This document shows, in pieces, positions 5,597 through 11,809 of a stretch of 11,809 nt of DNA. The stretch is from NCBI GenBank assembly GCA_964009845.1, contig CAXGIQ010000039.1, positions 1 through 11,809 of the forward strand, written 5' to 3'. The translations under genes and the position numbers were made by a program. Under the pieces are notes generated by a model. The model had not been told where the DNA came from. It did no database searches and saw only the letters and a program-made list of their open reading frames with translations. The stretch comes from UBA7312 sp002715345 (GTDB lineage: Bacteria; Bacteroidota; Bacteroidia; Flavobacteriales; UBA7312). Positions within the stretch are counted from its first letter, which is position 1. Each line of letters starts with the position of its first letter.

Positions 5597-6549
5597 TAAA
5601 GGTATTAGCAAACGATGGCATCTCTGCTAGCGGAGAAAAATCATTACAAAAAGCAGGTTTTGAAGTCATCACACAAAAAGTAGCGCAAGAGCAATTAGCC
5701 AGTGTTATTAACGAAAAAGATATTGCTGTTTTATTAGTTCGTTCAGCTACAAAAGTTAGACAAAATTTAATTGATGCTTGCCCTGGACTGAAAATGATTG
5801 GTCGAGGTGGTGTAGGAATGGATAATATTGATGTTGAATATGCTAGAAAAAAAGGACTAGAAGTAATCAACACTCCTGCGGCATCTTCTGCTTCTGTTGC
5901 AGAGTTGGTTTTTGCTCATCTTTTTGGAATGGTTCGTTTCTTATACGATGCCAACCGTCAAATGCCACTAGAAGGAGAGTTAAGCTTTAAAGATTTGAAA
6001 AAAAATTACGCAAAAGGAAAAGAACTCGCTGGAAAAACTTTAGGAATCATTGGTTTTGGTCGTATTGGACAAGAGGTTGCTAAACGAGCAATAGGATTAG
6101 GAATGAATGTAGTTGCACATGATAAGTTCGTAGATTCTGTAAACATTGAATTGAATTTCTTCAACGGACAAACAATGAATTTTGAAATCATCCCTACATC
6201 GTTAGAAGAAGTACTTAAAAAATCGGATTTCATCACTTTACACATCCCTAAAATTGGCGATAAAGCAGTTATTGGCACTGAAGAAATCGGCATGATGAAA
6301 GATGGGGCTGGAATCGTAAATGCTGCCCGTGGGGGAGTAATTGATGAAGATGCCTTAATTTTTGCCTTAGAAAAAGGAAAACTAGACTACGCAGGTCTGG
6401 ATGTTTTCGAGAACGAACCAACTCCAAGCATTCACCTACTGATGCAAGCAAATGTATCTTTAACTCCACATATTGGAGCTGCTACACTAGAAGCACAAGA
6501 TAGAATTGGAACAGAGCTAGCAGATAAAATTACTTCTTTCTTTAAGTAA
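5593..6549 (+). CDS. serA: D-3-phosphoglycerate dehydrogenase (short form, no ACT domain)
   Basis: This 318-residue D-isomer-specific 2-hydroxyacid dehydrogenase oxidises 3-phosphoglycerate to 3-phosphohydroxypyruvate with NAD+, the first step of serine synthesis. Seen: an N-terminal substrate domain with GRGGVGMDNID (70-80), the Rossmann motif GFGRIG (154-159) with an Asp soon after the second strand (D177), NAARGG with catalytic Arg246, DVFENEP with Glu275, and TPHIGAAT with His293. This is the complete Arg-Glu-His set. The protein ends about 25 residues after the His, so the C-terminal ACT domain, which mediates serine feedback in E. coli SerA (410 residues), is absent. The position in an ATGA overlap after serC supports phosphoglycerate over another hydroxyacid as substrate. 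A strong terminator follows. Confidence 0.92.
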   Translation: MIKVLANDGISASGEKSLQKAGFEVITQKVAQEQLASVINEKDIAVLLVRSATKVRQNLIDACPGLKMIGRGGVGMDNIDVEYARKKGLEVINTPAASSASVAELVFAHLFGMVRFLYDANRQMPLEGELSFKDLKKNYAKGKELAGKTLGIIGFGRIGQEVAKRAIGLGMNVVAHDKFVDSVNIELNFFNGQTMNFEIIPTSLEEVLKKSDFITLHIPKIGDKAVIGTEEIGMMKDGAGIVNAARGGVIDEDALIFALEKGKLDYAGLDVFENEPTPSIHLLMQANVSLTPHIGAATLEAQDRIGTELADKITSFFK

Positions 6550-6568
6550 GAGATAAAACCTATCTTTG
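6537..6568 (+). promoter_or_regulatory. Promoter of the DUF1015-yggS operon
   Basis: TTTC (6537-6540), 20 bases, then TATCTTTG (6561-6568), an exact TAnnTTTG -7 box. The predicted start near 6575 falls inside the left arm of the serA terminator hairpin, so new transcripts would lack part of that hairpin. AGGA at 6597-6600 sits 4 bases before the ATG and may act as a rare Shine-Dalgarno sequence. Confidence 0.55.
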
Positions 6569-6596
6569 AAAGCGATACTTCGGTATCGCTTTTTTT
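6569..6596 (+). terminator. Intrinsic terminator of serC-serA (UUCG tetraloop)
   Basis: AAAGCGATAC (6569-6578) and GTATCGCTTT (6583-6592) form a perfect 10-bp stem closed by a C(TTCG)G tetraloop, an unusually stable loop. Seven T (6590-6596) follow. It begins 20 bases after the serA stop. Confidence 0.93.
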
Positions 6597-6604
6597 AGGA
6601 CTAT

Positions 6605-7843
6605 ATGGCAGATATCAGACCGTTTAAAGCAGTTAGACCAACAAGAGATAAAGTCTCCTTAGTTGCTTCTCGATCATACCTCTCTTACAGTGAGGAAACC
6701 TTGATTGAAAAACTCGAGCACAACCCATATACCTTTTTACACATCATCAACCCTGATTATTCTGATAAACAAACAGAAGTAAAAGGAAAAGCAAAATATC
6801 ACCTTGTAAAAAATAAGTTTAACGAATTTAAAGCTGAAGGCGTATTTATTCAAGACCAAAAGCCAACACTATACCTCTATCAGCAACAAAAGGGTGAATT
6901 TTTTTTTACAGGAATTATTTGTGCCAGTAGTTTAGATAATTACCTAAATGGTGATGTCAAAATTCACGAACAAACCATTGCTAGAAGAGAGGAAATGTTC
7001 AAAGACTACTTGAACATAACTGGCTTTAATGCAGAGCCTGTTTTACTCACTTATCCTGATCAAAATGGCGTGGATGATGTGCTTGAATCATACATAAAAA
7101 GTAGACCTGAATATGAGTTCACAACCACTAATCGATCAATACATAGGTTGTGGCTTATACAAGATGAAAACGATATACAAAAACTTCAGGATATCTTTGA
7201 AAAAGTAGATACTCTATATATAGCTGATGGGCATCACAGATCAGCTTCTTCTGCCCTCTTATGCCAACAGAAAAGAAAAGAAAATCCGCATTACACAGAT
7301 AGTGAAAATTTCAACTATTGCATGAGCTACCTTATACCTGAAAGTCAATTAAGAATTCTTGATTTTAATCGAATCGTAAAAGACTTAAACGGATTATCCA
7401 GCGAAGAATTTATAGCTGCAGTAAGTAGCACTTATCAAGTTTCTGAAAGTGAAAATTCGTTTATCCCTAGAGAAAAAAACGAAATCGGAATTTATCTTGA
7501 AGGAAAATGGTACAGCTTAATAGCTCAAGATTCTAGCTTTAACAGAAACCATATCGTTGAGAAACTAGACCCAGCTATTCTTTCCAATAACATCTTAAGT
7601 CCTATTTTAGGTATACACGACTTACGCACGGATAAACGCGTTAGCTTCATAGATGGCACGCTTGGAAAAGAAGCTTTGGAAAAATCGGTAGATAGTGGTG
7701 AATATGCAGTAGCTTTTCTGTTAAAACCAATTAGTGTGCAGCAACTCAAAGAAGTGGCTGATGCTAGTAAAAGTATGCCTCCAAAGAGCACTTATATTGA
7801 GCCGAAATTGCGTAGTGGATTACTGATTTACAGTATTGAATAA
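6605..7843 (+). CDS. DUF1015 family protein
   Basis: This 412-residue, soluble protein of the DUF1015 family has no experimentally assigned function that I can name. It has the typical opening ADIRPFKAVRPTRDKV, then YTFLHIINPD (42-51), a conserved KIHEQTIARREEM segment (119-131, with His121 and Glu122), EPVLLTYPD (144-152), HRLWLIQD (180-187) and the motif YIADGHHRSASSA (205-217, His210, His211, Arg212). The length is normal for the family. DGHHR resembles the motif of the ParB/Srx-like serine kinases (archaeal SerK, SbnI), which phosphorylate free serine; the resemblance is short. Its position directly after serC-serA and before the PLP-homeostasis gene points to serine or PLP metabolism, but this is inference. 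It has its own promoter and overlaps yggS by one base (TAATG). Confidence 0.9.
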   Translation: MADIRPFKAVRPTRDKVSLVASRSYLSYSEETLIEKLEHNPYTFLHIINPDYSDKQTEVKGKAKYHLVKNKFNEFKAEGVFIQDQKPTLYLYQQQKGEFFFTGIICASSLDNYLNGDVKIHEQTIARREEMFKDYLNITGFNAEPVLLTYPDQNGVDDVLESYIKSRPEYEFTTTNRSIHRLWLIQDENDIQKLQDIFEKVDTLYIADGHHRSASSALLCQQKRKENPHYTDSENFNYCMSYLIPESQLRILDFNRIVKDLNGLSSEEFIAAVSSTYQVSESENSFIPREKNEIGIYLEGKWYSLIAQDSSFNRNHIVEKLDPAILSNNILSPILGIHDLRTDKRVSFIDGTLGKEALEKSVDSGEYAVAFLLKPISVQQLKEVADASKSMPPKSTYIEPKLRSGLLIYSIE

Positions 7844-8490
7844 TGAGTATTACGAGCAATCTTCAAAGTGTCTTAAGTTCCATCCCAAAGGATGTTACAT
7901 TGGTGGCTGTATCAAAAACTAAACCAACAGCAACCGTTTTAGAAGCCTACGAAGCTGGGCAAAGAATTTTTGGAGAAAATAAGGTTCAAGAAATGGTACA
8001 AAAAGCCGAACTATTACCTAAAGATATAGCTTGGCACATGATTGGTCACCTACAAAGCAATAAGGTAAAATATATTGCTCCTTTTGTTAGTTTAATACAT
8101 GGAGTAGATTCGGAAAAACTATTCAAAGAAATCAATAAAAGAGCAGCTCAAAATAATCGAGTGATTGATTGCCTCTTGCAATTTCATATTGCAGAAGAAA
8201 GCAGCAAGTTTGGACTAAATGAAGAAGAAGCAAAGAAGATATTAGAAATCCAATCTAGCTGCTCAAATGTGCGCATTGTAGGCTTGATGGGAATGGCTAC
8301 CTTTACCTCTAACAAAGAACAAATCAAGAAAGAGTTTTCTTCTTTGAATACTATTTACAAGAGGTTGCAAAAAGATTATCGGCAACTAAAAACCCTATCG
8401 ATGGGTATGAGTGGAGACTACCCTATCGCTATTGATGAAGGAAGTAATATGATTCGAGTTGGATCTGCTATTTTTGGAGCTAGACAATAA
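7843..8490 (+). CDS. yggS: YggS/PLPBP family pyridoxal phosphate homeostasis protein
   Basis: This 215-residue, single-domain TIM-barrel PLP-binding protein belongs to the YggS/PROSC family. Seen: LVAVSKTKP (20-28) with Lys25 as the PLP Schiff-base lysine, RIFGENKVQE (41-50), WHMIGHLQSNK (64-74), FHIAEESSKFG (114-124), GLMGMAT (147-153), SMGMSGDYPIAI (186-197, phosphate-binding region) and RVGSAIFGAR (205-214). The family has no known catalytic activity; it binds PLP and keeps the free PLP pool and amino-acid balance in order, and mutants typically show disturbed vitamin B6 and amino-acid pools. It is slightly shorter than the E. coli protein (234). It shares one base with the DUF1015 stop, so the two are cotranscribed, and a strong hairpin follows. 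Its place next to the PLP-dependent serC is consistent with this role. Confidence 0.95.
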   Translation: MSITSNLQSVLSSIPKDVTLVAVSKTKPTATVLEAYEAGQRIFGENKVQEMVQKAELLPKDIAWHMIGHLQSNKVKYIAPFVSLIHGVDSEKLFKEINKRAAQNNRVIDCLLQFHIAEESSKFGLNEEEAKKILEIQSSCSNVRIVGLMGMATFTSNKEQIKKEFSSLNTIYKRLQKDYRQLKTLSMGMSGDYPIAIDEGSNMIRVGSAIFGARQ

Positions 8491-8492
8491 AA

Positions 8493-8520
8493 AAACCGCC
8501 CGAAGGCGGTTTCTTTTTTT
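8493..8520. terminator. Bidirectional terminator between yggS and the flavin reductase gene
   Basis: AAACCGCC (8493-8500) and GGCGGTTT (8505-8512) form an 8-bp GC-rich stem. T-rich sequence follows on the plus strand (8514-8520), and A-rich sequence precedes it (8488-8495), giving a T-tract on the minus strand. The minus-strand loop is C(TTCG)G. It serves both convergent operons, and its T-tract overlaps the stop codon of the minus-strand gene. Confidence 0.95.
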
Positions 8521-9007
8521 ATAGCTCAGCGATCATTCTCTGTATTCGTTCTTTAATATCCAAACTTGGCTTATCGTTTTCAAAATCGGTATAATCGGCA
8601 ACTACTGCAGGATGAACACCAATAGCATTAGACTGAAACTGCATAATTTTATGTAAATCGGCAATAGCTAGATAAGATAGCTTAGAACCTGCAGCTGCAC
8701 AAATACCGAAGCGTTTTCCATTCATTGCATGGGAAAAAATATCAATGAAGTTTTTCAAAACTCCAGAGATGGAATAACAATAAATAGGAAAGCCAAAAAC
8801 CAAAGCATCCGCCTCTTCTATCGTTTTGAAAAGCAATTGAATTTCTTTAGAGTAGTCCTCTATCTTTCTGCCATCGCAGAAAGGAATAGACAACTGCCTT
8901 AAATCAATCAACTCTGCTGTTTTCAATTGCTCAGCCGCTGACTGAATCAACGAAGCAGACTTAGAGGTTGCTGATAAACTTGTTGATATGAGAACAACTT
9001 TTTTCAA
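8519..9007 (-). CDS. NAD(P)H-dependent FMN reductase-like flavoprotein
   Basis: This 162-residue protein of the NADPH-dependent FMN reductase family has a flavodoxin-like fold. The first strand and phosphate-binding loop read VVLISTSLSATSKSA (4-18). The second flavin-contact stretch reads FGFPIYCYSISGVLKNFIDI (71-90), nearly diagnostic for the family. A third loop, AAAGSKLSYLA (104-114), also fits. The product is cytoplasmic and would reduce flavins, quinones, azo compounds or metals; the substrate cannot be told. The start codon is TTG (9007-9005), placed directly after the purC stop as TAATTG. No other start gives the complete first beta strand, so TTG is well supported, and it suggests modest translation coupled to purC. 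It is the last gene of the phoH-purC operon. Confidence 0.9.
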   Translation of the reverse strand: MKKVVLISTSLSATSKSASLIQSAAEQLKTAELIDLRQLSIPFCDGRKIEDYSKEIQLLFKTIEEADALVFGFPIYCYSISGVLKNFIDIFSHAMNGKRFGICAAAGSKLSYLAIADLHKIMQFQSNAIGVHPAVVADYTDFENDKPSLDIKERIQRMIAEL

Positions 9008-9952
9008 TTAGTTATTCAAGTAGTTTAAGATATTGTTCTCTACTCTGTTCATCACATCGCTCACATCCTCTTTCACAAATTTATCGCCAGTAATGTGCTC
9101 AAACAGCTCAATATAACGCTCCGATACAGAAGTACAAAAATCCTCACTCATATGTGGAATTTCTTGTCCGTCTTTTCCTTGGAAGCCGTTCTCAATTAGC
9201 CATTGACGAACAAATTCTTTAGATAATTGTTTTTGTTGTTCCCCTAGTGCTAATTTCTCTGCATAACCTTCTATGTAGAAGTAACGAGAAGAGTCAGGCG
9301 TATGGATTTCATCAATCAAAGTAATCACTCCATTAGCATCTTTTCCAAACTCATACTTAGTGTCTACTAAAATCAATCCTTTTTCAGCAGCCATCTCTGT
9401 TCCTCTTTGGAATAACTCACGCGTATACTTTTCTAACAAAATGTAATCTGCTTCGCTAACCAAACCTTGTGCTAAAATTTCTTCTCTAGAAATATCTTCA
9501 TCATGACCAACATCTGCTTTTGTTGTTGGCGTTAGAATTGGCTCATCAAATTTTTGATTTTCCACCATTCCATCAGGCATTGGAACCCCACAAAGCATAC
9601 GCTTTCCTGAGCGGTATTCTCTCCAAGCATGTCCTGTTAAGTATCCACGAATAACCATTTCTACTTTAAATGGCTCGCAACGCTTACCAACAGAAACTGA
9701 AGGGTCTGGAGTGGCCTCCAACCAGTTAGGAACGATATCTGCAGTAGCATCCAAAAACTTAGCTGCAATCTGGCTTAATACTTGTCCTTTGTAAGGAATA
9801 CCCTCTGGCAAAACATGATCGAATGCTGAAATTCTATCAGATGCAATCATTACCAATGTATCTCCTACTGAATAAACATCACGAACTTTACCTTTGTATA
9901 AATTCGTTTGTCCCGGTAAATTAAATTCCGTTTTTAAAATTACATTACTCAT
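9008..9952 (-). CDS. purC: Phosphoribosylaminoimidazole-succinocarboxamide synthase (SAICAR synthetase)
   Basis: This 314-residue protein catalyses the step of purine synthesis that joins CAIR and aspartate with ATP to form SAICAR. Seen: LYKGKVRDVYSVGD (18-31, ATP-binding loop), IASDRISAFDHVLP (36-49, family signature), IRGYLTGHAWREYRSG (101-116), LTPTTKADVGHDEDIS (140-155), LVDTKYEFG (195-203) and DEIHTPDSSRY (214-224). The length and the RGYLTGHAWREY version place it with the longer yeast Ade1-like type (about 306) and not the E. coli type (237). The start overlaps the phoH stop by ATGA, and its stop abuts the TTG of the flavin reductase gene. No frameshift or missing motif is visible. Confidence 0.97.
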   Translation of the reverse strand: MSNVILKTEFNLPGQTNLYKGKVRDVYSVGDTLVMIASDRISAFDHVLPEGIPYKGQVLSQIAAKFLDATADIVPNWLEATPDPSVSVGKRCEPFKVEMVIRGYLTGHAWREYRSGKRMLCGVPMPDGMVENQKFDEPILTPTTKADVGHDEDISREEILAQGLVSEADYILLEKYTRELFQRGTEMAAEKGLILVDTKYEFGKDANGVITLIDEIHTPDSSRYFYIEGYAEKLALGEQQKQLSKEFVRQWLIENGFQGKDGQEIPHMSEDFCTSVSERYIELFEHITGDKFVKEDVSDVMNRVENNILNYLNN

Positions 9953-10890
9953 TTGTTCTCGATTTTATCTTTATAAGCTTTGATTATTTTCTTTACTAAT
10001 TCATGACGAATCACATCTTTTTCATCTAGTTTGATGATGCTAATTCCTTTAATTCCTTTCAAGGCCTTAAGACACTCTAACAAACCTGACGGCTGTTTGG
10101 GTGGCAAGTCTACTTGGGTTTCATCTCCTGTAATGACAAACTTAGCTGACATTCCCATACGCGTTAGGAACATCTTCATCTGATGCGTTGTCGTATTTTG
10201 CGCTTCATCTAGTATAACAAATGCTTTATCAAGCGTTCGCCCACGCATAAAAGCCAATGGTGCAATCTGAATAACTCCTCCTTCTAGATACTCATTTAAT
10301 TTTTCAGTAGGAATCATGTCTCTTAAAGCATCATACAAAGGCTGTAAGTATGGATCTAGCTTTTCTTTCAAATCCCCAGGTAAGAATCCCAAATTCTCTC
10401 CTGCTTCTACTGCTGGCCTTGTCAAGATGATTCGTTTAACCTCTTTATTCTTAAGTGATCTAACAGCCAATGCAACTGCTGTATAGGTTTTTCCTGTACC
10501 TGCAGGTCCAATGGCAAAAAGCATATCGTTTTTCTCAATAGCACTCACCATTTTTCTTTGGTTGGCGGTGCGCGCTTTAATCATTCGCCCTTGCGTACCG
10601 TGCAATAACACATCATCATCTCCTTCCAACACAGAAGCATCATCCATAATGATTCGTTCGATGTTACTTGCGGTGAGTCGCTGATACTTATTGAAGTGTT
10701 GCAACATCAAATCAAACTTCAATTCAAACTGCTGAATAACCTCTTCTTCTCCAATAAGTTTCAGTTGATTTCCTCTAGCAACAATTTTTAGTTTTGGAAA
10801 AAACTGCTTGATGAAAGTTAGCTTTTTATTATTCGCACCATAAAGGTCTAATGGATTTATTGAGTTGATTTCCAATACTTTTTCACTCAT
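9949..10890 (-). CDS. phoH: PhoH family ATPase (PhoH-like/YbeZ type)
   Basis: This 313-residue cytoplasmic P-loop NTPase has residues about 1-105 as an N-terminal KH-like RNA-binding region. The PhoH domain follows, with Walker A GPAGTGKT (128-135), LTRPAVEAGENLGFLPGDL (156-174), Walker B VILDEAQNTT (225-234) and ITGDETQVDLP (253-263). PhoH-like proteins are superfamily 1-type ATPases linked to RNA metabolism and ribosome maturation, often acting with the endonuclease YbeY; no ybeY is in this window. It is the first gene of the operon with purC and the flavin reductase gene. I find no exact TAnnTTTG box upstream on the minus strand, so its promoter is unplaced within 10891-10998. The ATG at 10888-10890 precedes SEKVLEI and has no Shine-Dalgarno sequence. 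Confidence 0.95.
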   Translation of the reverse strand: MSEKVLEINSINPLDLYGANNKKLTFIKQFFPKLKIVARGNQLKLIGEEEVIQQFELKFDLMLQHFNKYQRLTASNIERIIMDDASVLEGDDDVLLHGTQGRMIKARTANQRKMVSAIEKNDMLFAIGPAGTGKTYTAVALAVRSLKNKEVKRIILTRPAVEAGENLGFLPGDLKEKLDPYLQPLYDALRDMIPTEKLNEYLEGGVIQIAPLAFMRGRTLDKAFVILDEAQNTTTHQMKMFLTRMGMSAKFVITGDETQVDLPPKQPSGLLECLKALKGIKGISIIKLDEKDVIRHELVKKIIKAYKDKIENK

Positions 10891-10935
10891 TCGCTTTCTT
10901 TCTTTGTTTTAATGATTTTCCCTAAAAATTATGCT

Positions 10936-10943
10936 TACTTTTG
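10936..10943 (+). promoter_or_regulatory. Probable -7 box of the DUF62 gene
   Basis: TACTTTTG matches TAnnTTTG. The predicted start near 10950 gives a leader of about 50 nt. TTTG at 10903-10906 is 29 bases upstream, too far for the usual 17-23 spacing, so the -33 element is uncertain. Confidence 0.45.
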
Positions 10944-10998
10944 AGTTGACAAAAAAACAAATTTTAAGCGAAAATAGCACGGCCTCTTTCAATAAATT

Positions 10999-11787
10999 AT
11001 GCCCATCATAACGCTAACAACCGACTTAGGAATTACCGATCATTATGTAGGTGCTGTAAAAGCCGCTATTTTAAGGCAATTAGCTGACGCTAAAATTGTT
11101 GACATCACACACCAAGTCCCTCCTTTTAACATTAGGCATGCTGCTTTTGTACTGCGTAATTGCTATCAGGAATTTCCGCAAGGAACCATACATATTGTGG
11201 GTGTTGATGCAGAGTATAAATTAGACGCTCCACACATCGCTATTTTTGCCAACAACCACTACTTTGTAGGTGCTGAAAATGGAATTTTCTCGCTTATATT
11301 AGATGTAAAACCGGACAAAATAGTAGAGTTGAACATTACACAAGATAGTGATAACCTCACCTTTCCAACGAAAGATGTGTTTGTAAATGCTGCTTGTCAC
11401 ATTGCTCGAGGAGGAACCTTAGAGGTTATCGGCACACCGAAACCGACCTTCTCTGTTGAACGATCAAGCTTTAAAGCAACTTTTGATAATAATTCCATCA
11501 GAGGAAGCATTATACATATTGATTCCTATGGAAATGCCATCACTAACATTAAGGAGGACTTGTTCAAACAAGTGGCTAAAGGAAGAAACTTCACAATTCA
11601 TCTAGGGAATAGAGGGCATTATACCATCAATAAAATACATAAAAAATACACAGATGTTCCTAGCGGAGAAGCCTTGGCTTTATTCATTTCTACTGGGCAG
11701 TTAGAAATAGCAATGAATGAAGGGTCTGCTTCATCTTTGATGGGCTTACACCTTAACGATATTATTAGAATAGAATTCGATGATTAA
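10999..11787 (+). CDS. SAM hydroxide adenosyltransferase-like protein (DUF62)
   Basis: This 262-residue, full-length member of the DUF62 family includes SAM hydroxide adenosyltransferases, chlorinase and fluorinase. Seen: ITLTTDLGITDHYVGAVKAA (4-23, SAM-binding, with Asp9 and Asp14), VDITHQVPPFNIRHAAFVL (34-52), HIVGVDAEY (65-73, Asp70), YFVGAENGIFSL (88-99) and, in the C-terminal domain, GSIIHIDSYGNAITNI (169-184, with Asp175, Asn179 and Asn183 in the adenosine site). SAM hydrolases of this family carry an Asp-Arg-His triad. Aligned by spacing, the Asp is present (70), but the Arg position is Ala77, and the His of the usual FHGRD is Pro123 in FPTKD. The reaction (water attack on SAM giving adenosine and methionine) is therefore not secure. 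It is divergent from phoH and overlaps the next gene by 8 bases. Confidence 0.9.
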   Translation: MPIITLTTDLGITDHYVGAVKAAILRQLADAKIVDITHQVPPFNIRHAAFVLRNCYQEFPQGTIHIVGVDAEYKLDAPHIAIFANNHYFVGAENGIFSLILDVKPDKIVELNITQDSDNLTFPTKDVFVNAACHIARGGTLEVIGTPKPTFSVERSSFKATFDNNSIRGSIIHIDSYGNAITNIKEDLFKQVAKGRNFTIHLGNRGHYTINKIHKKYTDVPSGEALALFISTGQLEIAMNEGSASSLMGLHLNDIIRIEFDD

Positions 11788-11809
11788 AAGAATCGTTAAA
11801 ATGGAATTT
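11780..11809 (+). CDS. N-terminus of a downstream gene, possibly an antibiotic-biosynthesis-monooxygenase-like protein (partial)
   Basis: An ATG at 11780-11782 opens a frame that runs to the window end, MIKRIVKMEF, in a different frame from the DUF62 gene and overlapping its last 8 bases. Such short overlaps are typical of coupled genes here. The start resembles small ABM-fold (putative monooxygenase) proteins of Bacteroidota that begin with M-I-x-R-I-V-K-M, but ten residues cannot establish the family. Confidence 0.5.
   Translation, partial: MIKRIVKMEF

Noticed and set aside
5517..5873. Minus-strand open frame of 118 codons across the serC-serA junction
   Set aside because: It is entirely antisense to two well-supported genes and has no family features.
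6006..6469. Two minus-strand open frames within serA
   Set aside because: They are shadows of the serA coding frame, including the conserved Rossmann region.
7525..7791. Minus-strand open frame of 88 codons within the DUF1015 gene
   Set aside because: It is antisense to a supported gene and lacks any signal.
10891..10998. Promoter for phoH on the minus strand
   Set aside because: I searched for TAnnTTTG on the minus strand and found no exact match, so no site is listed.
1..11809. Mobile element, CRISPR array, tRNA or integration site
   Set aside because: No transposase, long inverted or direct repeats, spaced repeats or cloverleaf-like segment was seen; gene content and base composition look uniform.

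Overview
The window looks like a chromosomal housekeeping segment of an AT-rich Bacteroidota, most likely of the Flavobacteriales. Three things point there: promoter-like TAnnTTTG boxes (the Bacteroidota -7 element) in front of several genes, near-absence of Shine-Dalgarno sequences, and protein types typical of the phylum (type B L31, a 2[4Fe-4S] ferredoxin beside a short LuxC-type acyl-CoA reductase, DUF1015 and DUF62 proteins). I see no mobile element, CRISPR array, rRNA or tRNA. Coding density is high and no gene-free stretch exceeds 300 bases.

Layout. 1-286: end of ATP-type PEP carboxykinase (pckA, +) and two terminator hairpins. 287-635: bL31 type B (rpmE2, -), with a good promoter and a structured leader. 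716-2176: a beta-helix surface lipoprotein (+), convergent with and sharing its stop palindrome with a LuxC-family acyl-CoA reductase (2173-3183, -). The reductase is divergent from a ferredoxin (3245-3592, +), with back-to-back promoter elements between them. A secreted protein of unknown function (3593-4489, +) follows the ferredoxin with no gap, and an intrinsic terminator lies inside its first 20 codons.

4526-8490 (+): the serine block. serC and serA overlap by ATGA and supply the first two steps of serine synthesis from 3-phosphoglycerate. A UUCG hairpin terminator follows, then a DUF1015 gene and yggS (PLP homeostasis), which overlap by one base. PLP links the block: SerC needs it and YggS manages it. 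No serB is present, and the DUF1015 protein carries a DGHHR motif that resembles the serine-kinase/ParB-like family, so a role in serine phosphate metabolism is a reasonable but unproven idea.

8519-10890 (-): a tight three-gene operon phoH-purC-flavin reductase, with junctions ATGA and TAATTG; the last gene starts with TTG. 10999-11809 (+): a DUF62 (SAM hydroxide adenosyltransferase-like) gene whose expected catalytic Arg and His appear replaced, overlapping the start of the next gene, which runs off the window.

Most genes are conserved core functions. The points worth a second look are mainly regulatory (L31 leader, terminator inside a gene, overlapping promoters, a promoter merged with a terminator) and functional (DUF1015 beside serCA, acyl-CoA reductase with ferredoxin, substituted DUF62 active site).
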